This document shows positions 41,148 to 52,840 of a stretch of 64,000 nt of DNA, piece after piece; the stretch's first letter is position 1, and each line of letters begins with the position of its first letter. This DNA comes from Locusta migratoria (Eukaryota > Arthropoda > Insecta > Orthoptera > Acrididae), in NCBI GenBank assembly GCA_026315105.1, contig CM048750.1, positions 169,164,549-169,228,548 on the forward strand, written 5' to 3'. Below the pieces are notes generated by a model, which searched no databases, was not told the DNA's origin, and saw only the letters and a program-made list of their open reading frames with translations. The position numbers and the translations under genes are program-made.

Positions 41148-42767
41148 AAAATAATTCCAGTTTCTTCTTTTTTCTAGGGGGGGGGGGTAAGGGGGGGGGC
41201 GTATCCCCTATTGCATGACTCAGATGTTCTGCGGTGGTTGATGCGAAATGGGAGAACATGAGTTCATATTAAAGTAATTGCCACATAACACATTGTTTCC
41301 TTGGATAGTTCAAATTAGTTAGCAACATAGTCTCACCAGTAACATAGCGCCAGCAAACACGTATGAAGGAGTACTTCTGAATGTGTCAAGCTTCACACCC
41401 ATGGCTGACAAACAGCTAGCAGTCTATCCCTCATCGCTGGAGTGTCTCATCACAAACGCCAAATAACTAGAAGATTTTTTCCTTCATACTTGAAGAATTT
41501 AAAGAATATACGCTATAATTTCCTAAAGCAGTGCAACAAATTCTACAAAAAAAAGTGTTAAAATTGAACTCGAAAATTATAAAATCTTCTAGTGCTGTCC
41601 ACAAATTTGAAAAATCAAACAAAATTGAACTATTTTTTCTAGGTAGTGTACAGTTATACTGCTGTACATATTTTCTGCAGTTAGAAGATAACAAATCTTG
41701 CAAGTCAGTATTGAGCTTAATTTACTTTAATACGGCAACATAATTATTCGATATTTGTTAATATTGATACATGTTAATAACCACGTAAGTTAACAGAAAT
41801 TTTCAAGTTTTTCCCAGAAGCGAGATTCCAGCAAGTGACATTTGCAAGGAGTTTACACTCTCTTATCGTGCATTGATTTTTAATTAAATCCTTTTTAATT
41901 GAAATTCAGTAATTACGCGATCTTACATATATGTTGGTGGATTTTAACCAGTCTCGTCATTTTCTTCAAATTACATGAAATAAAGAATTGATTTTGGTTC
42001 TTTCTGCAGTACATATTTTTTAAGATATGTTACTTTCTATCTGAACTGCTTTTAGATACAAACTTGCCATCAGATTCAAACATCTAAATTGAAACAATTG
42101 TTACAGTATTTCAGTTTGTTCCTAAAATAAGAAAATTTCACGCATATCACAAGAAAAATGAACAAGCGATATTTATTTTAACAACTAATTTATCAGATGT
42201 TATATACTTGGCAGTTCTTGGACACTTTTTAATCTTTAAATGCAGATTTTTTAGTTTTTCTTTTATATTTCGTCTTACTGATTCAAAAAAACTGATGTTC
42301 AGGAAATGACATTCAGGTCTTCAAGAAGGAAGAAAGCTGAAGAGGGTGTGTTCTTATGAATACAGAATCAGTGGTACCGTTACTTAACTGTGACACTAAT
42401 TTAACCGCATATTCGATCGCGAAAGCGGTGCAGTTAAAGGGTTCATATATTTTTACACTTATCAACTCCAAATTCAAGAGCTAATTTTTAGAAAAACTAA
42501 TAAACACGACGTGTAATTCTATAGAATTACAGGTCATATTTGGCAAAATATACTTTCTTCAGTTTGTTTTATCGTGTGTAAGCTTGCATCCTAATCGCAA
42601 GTGGGGAACAGTCCGGCCAGGAAGAGGATCCATTCATATTCTGTAGTATCTGCTCCCAACAACAGACTTTACAAAGTTCGAGAGCCCAAAGGTAAAACTG
42701 GGAAACCATACGATACTGAATGTACCAAGGCAGAAAGACAAGTGTGCCTCCCTTCATATATATATAT
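41148..42767. other. Intronic DNA, no gene recognised
   Basis: Includes G runs at 41177-41199 and AT-rich sequence. Short frames at 41467-41743 are motif-free. Confidence 0.45.
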
Positions 42768-43592
42768 GGGGTATCAGAAAGGATGACTCAAACTTCCACG
42801 ATTGAAAGTACACAATAATAGAAGCAGAAATGTCCCAGTAAACAGGGGTTCCGTAAAACAGGTCATTTGCGAAACATTTACGAATGTGTGCTTCCAAGCC
42901 GCCACTGACGCCATTGTTTGTAACTGGTGTACCTTAGGTTACTGCGGCGGCGTCTTCCAGGATTGCTTGAGGATGTTCCCCTTCAGCAAGTCAGAGTATG
43001 TGGTACATGCACGATGGAGCTCCGGCACATTTTGCTGCTGCTGTGAGACGACATCTAACGCGCAGATACGGCAAAAGATGCATAGGTCGAGGCGGATCTT
43101 TACCTTGGCCTCCAAGATCACCTGATCGAAATCCTGTGGATTTTTGTGCCTGGGATCATCTCAGAAGCGAAGTATACAGCACACCCGTTAACACGGTTGA
43201 AGAACTGGAGCGGAGAGTTGTGCACGCTTGTCAAGAATTCCGAAATGATCCAGGGGTTTTCGAAAGAATTCTAAATTCATTGCAGAGACGTGCACAGTAT
43301 TGCATCCAGAAGCAAGGAAGACACTTTGAATACCTCCTTTAACAGGTAACCCATACGTCAAATATGAACTAAATGCTATGTAAAACCTATTAGTAAAGTC
43401 TAAATTTCAAATTAATGTGTACTAACTAGGACGATGCTTACAATGACGTCAGTGGCGGCTTGGAACCATACATTCCTAATTATCTCGCAGTCTGCTCGTT
43501 TGTAGATCAATGTTTACTGGAACATTTTCGGTTCTATTATCGTGTACTTTCAACCGTGTCAGTTTGCACCATCCTTTTTGATACACATCCCC
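42768..43592 (+). mobile_element. Mariner-type element with ~180-bp inverted repeats
   Basis: Left end GGGGTATCAGAAAGGATG and right end CATCCTTTTTGATACACATC are related inverted termini. Matching continues inward: TTGAAAGTACACAATAATAG with inverted CTATTATCGTGTACTTTCAA, and TTCCAAGCCGCCACTGACG with inverted GTCAGTGGCGGCTTGGAA. The transposase 3' end lies between. Confidence 0.75.
42960..43342 (+). pseudogene. Mariner-type transposase C-terminal fragment
   Basis: A 114-codon frame opens MWYMHDGAPAHFAAAVRRHL (second catalytic Asp), has WPPRSPDRNPVDFCAWDHLR (third acidic Asp within NPVDF) and ends QRRAQYCIQKQGRHFEYLL, a natural C-terminus of this subfamily. The N-terminal half including the DNA-binding domain is missing. 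The same subfamily supplies the N-terminal fragment at 391-1037. Confidence 0.8.
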
Positions 43593-43679
43593 GTGTGTTT
43601 GTTTGTTTGTTCGTAATTAATAAAAACTTACAATTTTATTCCGATCTTGAAGAAAGTTTGCACTCTTGACCTTCAAAAT

Positions 43680-45847
43680 GATACTGATCATTATTTAATC
43701 TGCAGTAAAATTGGTTTTGTGAGACCAAAAAAGCAGAACGTCAGGTCCATGTATAGAAGGATAAGAGTGGAGAAGCTTCAAGACAAGGATATTAGGCACA
43801 AATACATAACAATGATCTCGGAAGGGTACCAGTTAGTTGAATGTAATGATTTACAGTCACTAGAAGAGGAATGGTCAAGGTACAGGGACACACTACTGGC
43901 AGCAGCTAGAGAATGTCTTGGAACAGTAGTGTGTAAAGGTAGTAAGAAGCAGACAGCCTGGTGGAATGACACAGTCAAGGCAGCCTGTAAAAAGAAAAAG
44001 AAGGCATATCAAAAATAATTGCAGAATCCAAGCAGAAATCATGGGAAGACTTAGGAAACAAGCTAGAATCTCTGGGCCAAGTCGCGGGAAAACCATTTTG
44101 GAGCGTAATTAGCAATCTTCCAAAAAGAGGGAAGAAGGAATTAATAAGTGTTTTGGACAGGTCAATCCTGTGGACGCCTTGGGCAGATGGAGGGAATATT
44201 TTGAAGAATTGCTCAATGTAGGTGAAACGTTCAATGATGTATCAGATTTTCAGGTAGAATGGGATAGGAACGACGATGGAAACAGGACCTCATTTGAGGA
44301 AGTGGAGAAAATGGTCAGCAGATTACAGTACAATAAAGCGGCTGGGAAGGGTGAAATTAAGCCGGAACTCGTCAAATACAGTGGAATATCAGGTCTCAAA
44401 TGGTTATACAGGATAATTGAAAAGGCGTGGGAATCGGGACAGGTTCCGTCTGACTGGACAAAAGCGGTAATCACACCAATTTTCAAACATGGAAACAGAA
44501 AAGATTGCAACAACTATCGAGGTATCTCTTTAATTGGCGTTGTAGGCAAAATATTCTCAGGTATTGTTGAAAGGAGAGTGCGAGTATTAATTGAGGACAA
44601 GTTAGATGAAAATCAATGTGGGTTTAGGCCTCTTAGGGGCTGTCAGGACCAGATCTTGAGCTTACGGCAGGTAATGGAAAAGTGCTATGAGTGCAACAGG
44701 GGATTGTATCTATGTTTCATAGATCTAGAAAAGGCTTATGGCCGTGTTCCTAGGAGGAAGCTAATGTCAGTTCTACAAGATTATGGTATAGGAGGCAAAC
44801 TTCTGCAGGCAATTAAAGGGCTTTACGTAGACTGTCAGGCAGCAGTTAGAGTAGATGGCAAATTAAGCTCATGGTTCAGGGTAGTTTCAGGGGTAAGACA
44901 AGGCTGTAACCTGTCACCACTGTTGTTCATACTATTCATGGATCATATGTTGAAAACAGTAGATTAGCAGGGCGGGATTAATGTAGGTGAAAACAAAATA
45001 AACAGTCTCGCATATGCGGATGACTTAGTTGTAATGGCCGATTCGATTGAAAGGTTGCAAACTAATATTTCAGAGCTCGATCAGAGGTGCAAGGATTATG
45101 ATATGAAGATCAGCATCTCCAAAACGAAAGTAATGTCTGTGGGAAAAGATTCAAACAGATTGAGTGCCTAATAGGAGGAAAAAAGTTAGAACAGGTAGAC
45201 AGTTTGAAGTACCTGAGATGTATTTTCTCACAGGATGGCAACATAGCGAAAGAACTGGAATCGAGGTGCAGCAAAGGTAATGCAGTGAGTGCTCAGCTAA
45301 GATCTACTCTCTTCTGCAAGAAGGAAGTAAGTACCAAAACTAAGTAAGCAGTGCACCGCTCTATCTTTCGACCAACTTTGTTGTATGGGAGTGAAATTTG
45401 GGTGGATACAGGTTACCTTATTCATAAGGTAGAGGTTACAGATATGAAAGTAGCAAGAATGATTGCAGGTACCAATAGATGGGAACAATGGCAGGAGGGT
45501 GTCCATAATGAGGAAATCAAAGAAAATCTGGGAATGAACACCATAGATGAAGCAGTTAGAGCGAACAGACTAAGATGGCGTGGTCATGTTACACGCATGG
45601 GAGAAGCAAGGTTACCTAAGAGACTCATGAGCTCGTCAATGGAGGGTAAGAGGAGTCGAGGTAGACCAAGAAGAAAGTACTTAGATTCGGTGCAGAATGA
45701 TTTTGAAGTAAAAGGCATAACATCAGACGAGGCATCAATGTTAGCATTGAATAGGGGATCATGGAGAAATTTTATTAGAGGTACTACGCTCCAGACTGAA
45801 CGCTGAAAGGCATAATCAGTCTCTAATGATGATGATGATGATTATGA
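43680..45847 (+). mobile_element. RTE-type LINE, 5'-truncated, with GAT-repeat tail
   Basis: Perfect 13-bp target duplication TGACCTTCAAAAT at 43667-43679 and 45848-45860 fixes the ends. The copy starts inside the linker before the reverse transcriptase and ends in (GAT)n, a short microsatellite tail. This is a different LINE family from the RTE copies at 7586 and 60640. Confidence 0.88.
43684..45806 (+). pseudogene. RTE-type reverse transcriptase and C-terminal region
   Basis: Frame 1 (to 44018) has the linker with KQTAWWNDTVKAACKKKKKA. Frame 2 (44170-44967) has YNKAAGKGEIKPELVKYSG, WTKAVITPIFKHGNRKDCNN, YRGISLIGVVGKIFS, FIDLEKAYGRVPR and GVRQGCNLSPLLFILFMDH. After a TAG at 44965-44967 the same frame continues with NSLAYADDLVVMADS, so the catalytic YADD is intact. 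Frame 3 (45351-45806) has LLYGSEIW, LRWRGHVTRM and RSRGRPRRKYLD, the usual C-terminal zinc-knuckle-free end. Only a few lesions separate it from an open copy, but the endonuclease is absent by truncation. Confidence 0.82.
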
Positions 45848-45860
45848 TGACCTTCAAAAT

Positions 45861-46209
45861 AAGAGTTAAATTACTGTCCAAGTTAGACCGCACACGGTTC
45901 ATAGTGAAGGTGATGTAACAACAAATTTCATTTGACCGATCACCGCTTTTTATGCTGATATCTCTATTCGAAACAACCAATCTGTCTTGTCTGAAGTATT
46001 GTTTAAACATGTCATACTGATGAAACATTCCCATGCCACTGTACATCATTTCCAAAGTCGAATATATGAAGTAGATTGACGTTTGACTCACAATACCTAC
46101 CTGGCTGTAAAGACCAGCAAAAATTTCAAGCCACGACATATGACAGTAGATATACCAGGAACGAAACTCAATCAAATGTAACATCCTTCAGATGATCGTT
46201 TGAGGTGAC
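45861..46209. other. Intronic DNA, no gene recognised
   Basis: AT-rich. A 122-codon minus-strand frame here has no motif and partly covers the LINE tail. Confidence 0.45.
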
Positions 46210-46220
46210 GAGCATTATAG

Positions 46221-46408
46221 CCGCGGTGGAGTAGCCGAGCCGTCTAAAGCGTCTCGCTGCGGAGCGCGCGGTTGCTCGCCGTGGAGGTTCGAGTCCTCCC
46301 TGGGGTGTGTGTGTTGTCCTTAGGTTAGTTTACCTAGGTTTAAGTAGTTTGTAAGCTACGGACTGATGACCACGCAGTTTGGTCCGATAGATTTACAAAC
46401 ATTTGAAC
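46221..46408 (+). mobile_element. SINE family B, full length
   Basis: Head GCCGCGGTGGAGTAGCCGAG, B-box GGTTCGAGTCCTCC, tail GATTTACAAACATTTGAA. Perfect target duplication GAGCATTATAG at 46210-46220 and 46409-46419. Confidence 0.92.
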
Positions 46409-46419
46409 GAGCATTATAG

Positions 46420-47024
46420 CATGCGCATGAGATGCACGATATCTGAACCCAGTCAGCTTTGCAGCGAAAAGTTTTCTCCCTAGTTATAAGATAAAGTGAA
46501 ACGTAAAAGCAAAGATGCACAACAGATAACTGAATGGCTGCCTTCTACATGTGTGACCCAGTTAAACATGTAATACGGGTATCACAACTCGTTTGGATAT
46601 ATTATGGAAGGGTTGCATCTACCTATAAAATTAAACCAAAGGTCACAATAATAAATTCGATTTCATTCTAGACGCAATGATTCAGAAATCATCGTTCTCG
46701 TAAAACATAGCTACTTTACTTAAGCCGGAGTTACAAGGTCCTATTTCTTTGTCAAAAATTTACATCATAAAAAGTTGATAGTGTAATAGGGAACTTTGAC
46801 ATATCTCTGCTTTCATAAAAAAAAATGATCATATCTAGTTCCTCGCAGTAGATTTGATTTTTTTTTTTTTTTTTTTTAAAAAAGGTCGTTTGTCTTCTAT
46901 TCACTGCAATGCGAAATGAAACCGCTTGGAGTGCTAGCATCGCTGTCGTTCTTGGACCGCGCTTATTTGAAAACAAACCTCCTTGTTTGAAAACACGAGG
47001 TCGAAGTTTAGTTGGTGTGTGCAG
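46420..47024. other. Intronic DNA, no gene recognised
   Basis: Contains a poly(T) run at 46858-46878 followed by A residues, and nothing else notable. Confidence 0.45.
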
Positions 47025-47270
47025 TCTACGACAAAATTAATCGAACTGTATGAAGCAGACGAATTACTGTATAATCCCAGTTACCCATAATATAAGAACA
47101 GATTAAGGAGACTAAAGTTAAAAGAGAATGGCGGAGGTACTCAACAGAGAAATTCGGCCTGGGTCTACAGCTGAGAATATTAATAAGAAGATTAATGGCC
47201 TAGTGTGTTACATCACAAAATTAATAGAAATATATGAAGCAGATTTTTATAAGCTCTCCACGCTTCTCAA
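47025..47270 (+). pseudogene. MADF-domain-like fragment
   Basis: One frame reads KLIELYEADELLYNPSYP, a stop, then YKNRLRRLKLKENG. A shifted frame continues LNREIRPGSTAENINKKING, then TKLIEIYEADFYKL, which repeats the opening block. Spacing of LIELY, LLYNP and the basic stretch fits the start of a MADF (Myb/SANT-like) domain, common in insect transcription factors and in Harbinger-associated proteins. Stops make it non-functional; assignment is by eye. Confidence 0.35.
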
Positions 47271-48650
47271 TTTAATAATAATCGATGCTGTTCCTGCTCT
47301 GTTGTTGGCAGGTTTTTGTATGCACTCTTGTTAGGCCAGAAAGTTAATCCTTCTCGTATAAAGCGCACATTTCGTAGCCAACATGAGGACGTTACGCCGC
47401 TGCGCAGTAAGTAAATTTTAACCCCAGTAGCAAGAAATTGCTGTCACTGTAAACCTGTCTTCTGCCGATATAGTCTCTTCATTTCCTCAGTTTCATCCAA
47501 GTAAGTGTTTCCCCTATGAATCAAATATCTCCTCCATGAAGTCTGAGAGGAAGTCTCTTTCTGTATTCTTACACAAAATCTACATGGTTCTGCCAACATC
47601 GGATAGTCAGCGGCCATTTGCAGTGGACTTCTAATCAACGAAAAGTTTACAACCTAGTAATAATTTCTCCTAAAAAAATCTACCATGCTTAACCAATTAA
47701 GCACAGGTCTCTCTCTTACAGTGGGCCAGAAAACAAAAATTCTTTTCCACTATTAGGATGTTTTTTACATTCGAGCCAATAGAAACGGTTGCATGTCCAC
47801 GCACATAAACTGCAAATCAGTTATGAAATTAACTGTGAAGAGCCACCTACAGGCCTTCCCACAAAATTGAAACATCCAGCCCTGCGTGGTCCTCCAACTG
47901 TCTACGGATCCATCTGGCTCTGAGTGCGTCATGTTTATCACGTCCTTTGGAGATCTGGTCTTTTCTAAAACCGATTTTTCAGCTCCCCGCACGCTGAGTT
48001 ACGACTTCCATCGGAAACATATTTATGACCAGTAAGCCACGGTCACCTAGCAGCTTTATTGAGTTCACACAGCCAGGTAGCAATTACAAAAAGCATTACA
48101 AGGTCCCAGCACCGTGCAAAATTAGGAAGAACAGTACTAGGCCCCTAAGTACATTCACATTCTTTGGAATTTCACTTAAATAGTGCATGCTTCTGAATAA
48201 TGTTTTATTAATGTTACAGAGCAGTTCTAAGAACACCGGCCCATCACAACAGTAACTAGTTGCTTAAATGGTATTTAGTTCACACACGGCATGCAGTGCC
48301 TCAGGAGACTTGTACCTTTAAAATTGTGTGTCGTCAATACAGGACTCATAATAATGAAACTTGTCTCAAGGTTCAGTGAGGTCAGCGCCACGACATAAAA
48401 TTCTGCTTTCTACCGGTCACGGATAATCGGCAGCGGCCGCTGTTTAATTAAAGATAATACACAAAGTACTCTTTTAATCTCAAAGACCACGCTGATGTGA
48501 ATATTCTCCCTGCACATTTATGAAGATGATCACATTAGAAATGTTACTCATCAAATTCATTGTTTTGGAAACTTGAACATTAACAATTTATTTTTTTAAT
48601 TAACTCATCTGCCATTTATTATCATCTGAGTAACTTGAAATTAAACTCAT
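47271..48650. other. Intronic DNA, no gene recognised
   Basis: Short motif-free frames at 47444 and 47765. Confidence 0.45.
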
Positions 48651-48662
48651 TCAGAAAATAAA

Positions 48663-48858
48663 GCCGGCCGCGGTAGCCAAGAGGACTGAGGCGCTCTAGT
48701 CACGGTCTGCACGGCCACTACGGTCGGAGGTTCGAATCCCCCCTCGGGAATGGATATTTGTGCCGTCCTTAGTCTTAGCTAGTTCATAAGTAGTTTGTAA
48801 GCTTAGGGATTGATGACCCCATATTTAAGTCCCATACGTTCTACAAACATTTGAACAT
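48663..48858 (+). mobile_element. SINE family A, full length
   Basis: Head GGCCGCGGTAGCCAAGAGGA, B-box GGAGGTTCGAATCCCCC. Target duplication TTCAGAAAATAA at about 48650-48662 and 48859-48870. Confidence 0.9.
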
Positions 48859-48870
48859 TTCAGAAAATAA

Positions 48871-49978
48871 AAATGATAACTTTTTCAACACTCTGACTGT
48901 TGAGAAAATCTTTACGAAAAATAACTTCCTGCTTTTACACTAATTATATTGAAATGTGTTTTCTGCACACTCGAAAATGTACATCTTGCTATGCACCTTT
49001 GAAACACGTGCAATTTCACGGATTTTACCCTTGTAAATCTAAGTGGGGTAAGATGATACATCTACATGGGATACTCTGAAAATCACATTTAAGTCGCTTC
49101 ATCGTACCTCCTTTATACTATTTATCTTCCATTCCATTTTCGAATAGAGCACGGAAAGAAAGATCAGCTGAATCTCTCAGTTCGAACTCTGATTTCTCGT
49201 ATTTTATTCTGATGATCTTTTCTACCTATGTAATTGGGAGCCAACAACATATTTTCGCCTTCTGGGGAGAATGTTGGAGATTGGAGTTTCGTAAGTAGCT
49301 ACAAAAATAAAGCTGAAGGTAATTTTACCACTTAATTGAGTACTAAGAAATTAAAAGATTGTTGTACCAAATTCTACATAGATGACAATTCTTGTCAAAC
49401 CTTTTTACACTTTCAGTTTAAAATTAATTACACAAAATACCTCACAACAATACGTACTCGGCAAGTGAGTCTTTCTCTACCCAAAATTTATTTACCTTTA
49501 TGGTTGAAACAGATATTAACTATCAGTGTCTGCCGTCCCCGTGGATCATACCATTTCACTATTCACAATTTCAAAATCTCTGTTTACCGCCACTGCTGAT
49601 CAGGCAACCTCTTTGTACGGCCCCAGAAACGAGTGTTCGTCTCCGGCCAACAATGACCTCTGCGAGACGAGTCAATGATATTATTACACCTCTGTATATC
49701 TTTGGAGCGTAATAGCAACCTATTACCCTTTTTTTTCTTACAAAGAGGAACAAGCGTGTTTCACATTACTCATATAATGTTAATCTCTTTGTCCTATCAA
49801 ACACATGAACTGATGGCTTCTGAGCCTTGGATTGAGAAAATATTATTGGATGGCACAGCTGATGCTTCATTGTGTAATGAGCGTATATACAACAAATACT
49901 GCCTCTGTCTTCGCACACTAAGTGTACCTCCCAGATCTAACAGAGGATATTAAGTCGCCACTAGTATAGAACTACACA
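48871..49978. other. Intronic DNA, no gene recognised
   Basis: AT-rich. Overlapping short frames at 49336-49953 are motif-free. Confidence 0.45.
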
Positions 49979-50082
49979 ATTGGGCATTAAAATTGCTATA
50001 TCAAGAAGAAATGCAGATGATAAACGGATATTCATTGGAAAAATATATTATACTAGAACTGACATGTGATTACAAAAAAAAA

Positions 50083-50277
50083 TGTTCAAATTTTTGTAGA
50101 GCTTATGGGACTTAACTACGGGGTCATCAGTCCCTAAATTTACAAACTACTTATGAAACTACGGGATCATCAGTCCCTAAACTTACAAACTACTTATGAA
50201 CTATCTAATACTAAGAACGGCACAAATATCCATGCCCGAGGGGGGATTCGAACCCCCCTAGTGGCCGTGCAAACTGT
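50083..50277 (-). mobile_element. SINE family A with internal duplication, head truncated
   Basis: Inverted copy inside the Tc1 element. A block of about 55 bp (ACTACGGGGTCATCAGTCCC to AACTACTTATGAA) occurs twice in tandem (50116-50158 and 50159-50199). The head stops after CTAGTGGCCGTGCAAACTGT and lacks the GGCCACCGCGG end. TGTGATTACA at both sides (about 50066 and 50281) is the likely target duplication. Confidence 0.8.
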
Positions 50278-50294
50278 GACTGTGATTACAGTGA

Positions 50295-51347
50295 TTACAG
50301 TTTCACGCAATTTGGGTGCATAGAACAACCATCTCTGGCCGTAATAACGGCCTTGATACGCCTGGGCATTGAGTCAAACAGAACTTGGATGACGTGTACA
50401 GGTACAGATGCCCATGCAGCTTCAACACGATACCACAGTTCATCAAGAGTAGTGACCGGCGTAGTGTGACGAGCCAGTTGCTCGGTCACCACTGACCAGG
50501 CGTTTTCAATCGGTGAGAGATGTGGAGAATGTGCTGGCCAAGGCAGAAGTTCAACATTTTCCTATCCAGAAAGGTCCGTACAGGATCTGCGACATGCGGT
50601 CGTGCATTATCCTGCTGAAATGTAAGCTTTTTGCAGGCATCGAATGAAGGTTAGAGCCACGGGTCGTAGCACATCTGATATGTTACGGCCACTGTTCAAA
50701 ATGCCGCCGATGCGAACAAGAGGTGACTGAGACGTGTAACCAATGGCAACCCATACCATCGCGCCGGGTGATACGCGATGACGAATACTCGCTTCCAATG
50801 TGCGTTCACCGCGATGTCACCAAACACAGATGCGACCATCATGATGCTGTAAACAGAACCTGCATTCATCCGAAAAAATGACGTTTTGCCATTCGTGCAC
50901 CCAGGTTCGTTGCTGCGTACACCATCGCAGACGCTCCTGTCTGTGATGCAGCGTCAAGGGTAACCGCAGCCATGGTCTCCGAGCTGATAGTCCATGCTGC
51001 TGCAAACGTCGTCGAACTCTTCGTGCAGATGGCTGTTGTCTTGCAAACTTCCCCATCTGTTGACTCAGGGATCGAGACGTGGTTGCACGATCCGTTACAG
51101 CCATGCGGATAAGATGTCTGTCATCTCGACTGCTAGTGATACGAGGCCGTTGGGACCCAGCACGGCGTTCCGTATTGCCCTCCTGAACCCACCGATTCCA
51201 TATTCCGCTAACGGTCATTGGATCGCGACCTACGCGAGCAGCAATGTCGCGATACGATAAGTCGCAATCGCGATAGGCTACAATCCGACCATTATCAAAG
51301 TCGGAAACGTGATGGTACGCATTTCTCCTCCTTACACGAGGCATCAC
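50295..51347 (-). pseudogene. Tc1-like transposase, lightly damaged
   Basis: The first 176 codons are open: two helix-turn-helix units (SYRDIAARVGRDPMTVSGIW; RSLSQQMGKF with SARRVRRRLQQHGL), a linker RRAGSQRPR and the first catalytic Asp in NVIFSDECRF. A stop follows after GRICVW. In shifted frames the second Asp block (TFQQDNARPHVAD) near 50610 and the third block (PAHSPHLSPIENAWSVV, Glu) near 50500 remain. About five lesions (stops and frameshifts) separate it from an open D,D,E transposase. Confidence 0.85.
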
Positions 51348-51422
51348 AACAACGTTTCACCAAGCAACGCCGGTTAACTGCTGTCTGTGTATGAGAAATC
51401 GGTTGGAAACTTTCCTCATGTA

Positions 51423-51644
51423 CCATCGAAAAGTTTTGTCGAATTGAGACTTCGTATTAAAGTAGCTGGTGATTCAACTTTCAGTAAGTGGTGGCAAGCC
51501 AGATGGGTCAGTTGAGGTAAGGAACTCTGTTGAGAAATTGAGGGCCTCGTCGACATTTAGCATGGTACCGATGGACCTGCATTCAATGACTTGACCTGGT
51601 AACAGGGCAAGTATTTGATTGTTTACTTTGCATACGTCCTCATT
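51423..51644. other. Intronic DNA, no gene recognised
   Basis: No motif or terminal repeat seen. Confidence 0.4.
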
Positions 51645-52075
51645 TTTAGGTGCAAGAACAACCCTTTATGTGTGAAATCTGTTTCGAATTCTGTTCTGAT
51701 AGAGTAAAACCTGATACTTCATGGGGCGGTTTTTCATGAACGTTACTGTTTGACTTATTAGGAAACTGTCTCCGAAATGTATTGCCAATGGAGTTTATAG
51801 TAAAGACGTAATAATTTACAATCTCATGCACCACGGGGCGGATTTTCATGGACTTAATTCTTTTTGGCGTCATATCTCCTGAACTACCATGTATTTTGAT
51901 GTAATTTGAATGTATATTCAGAGGTATATCTGCATACTGTCTGCAAAATATTTCACGAATAGAGTTAGTAGTAAAGACGTAATAAATCGAAACCTCATGT
52001 GTGATGTGATGGTTTTGCATGAATGTAATTGTTTTTGTCGTTATATCTCATGAACTCCATATATTTATTACTTTC
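51645..52075. repeat. Tandem-type repeat with TCATATCTCATGAACT motif, left block
   Basis: Recurring blocks include GGTTTTTCATGAACGTTACT, AGTAAAGACGTAATAA and GTCATATCTCCTGAACTACC, at intervals of about 120-190 bp. The same motifs return at 57700-58082 and 59946-60190. Confidence 0.6.
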
Positions 52076-52334
52076 CTATCTTCTTCCATCTCGTTCTTTC
52101 CTTTCTGTCGGTCGGTTTCTACCTTACTATCTGTCCATTTAAGTTTCGTTTTCATGCAGCTCAATACATGACATCATATATTCTTGACTATGTGTCCTAC
52201 AATAATATAACTTTCCAGATTTGCACAGTGTAATATTAGGAAACTGTCTACGATGAATAAATATTAGATGACTGAAGTCTCGTAAAGCAGGCGTTACGTG
52301 ATTTGAAAATTTTTGTAGATAAAAAAAAAAGTCG

Positions 52335-52439
52335 AAATGTTTGTAATTCTATGGGGCAAAACACACGTCCATGCCCGAGAGAGGATTCGAACCCCCGACG
52401 CGAGAGGCAGCTCGATCCGTAACGAGGCGCTCCAGACCG

Positions 52440-52440
<1 letters not shown>
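52335..52440 (-). mobile_element. SINE variant, partial
   Basis: Inverted GGATTCGAACCCCCGAC (B-box) with a GAGGCGCTCCAGACCGC head end. The short body joins directly to ATTACAAACATTTCGAC-like tail, so most of the usual body is missing. Confidence 0.65.

Positions 52441-52484
<44 letters not shown>
52441..52484. repeat. Poly(T) tract
   Basis: 44 consecutive T abutting the SINE head. It may be the poly(A) tail of a neighbouring minus-strand insertion. Confidence 0.85.
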
Positions 52485-52840
52485 CTCAACTTCATCAAAA
52501 TAAAACAGCCTTTTCCTGGCAGACATAGAAAATTTGAATAAGGAAATAAAAGCTTCTGTATTATTTTCCACGCGCCTGTCACCCCCTTTAGGGTATTCTC
52601 TCTCTTGTTTTTTTTTTATATATATTTTTTTATTTGCGCTCTATACTAACGGATTTAGCGTGTCCGTGCACAACTAAAAACTAAAAACAGTAAAGTAAAG
52701 AAAACTCTCTGTGGGGAGTGAGTTTCCGGGCGGTCGACTCCAGTGCTTCTGCCACCAGGCACGTCTTCTCGTTTTGTTGTAAGAGGTAACCGTTTCATTA
52801 TGTTCATCATATGCCTCTTCTTCGTTATCATATCAGCTTC

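Larger units (their letters stand above)
49979..51422 (-). mobile_element. Tc1-like element, right end truncated, SINE inserted
   Basis: The left end TTGGGCATTAAAATTGCTAT resembles a common arthropod Tc1 terminus. The transposase lies on the minus strand. The similarity stops after GGAAACTTTCCTCATG near 51422 without the expected opposite terminus. Confidence 0.7.
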
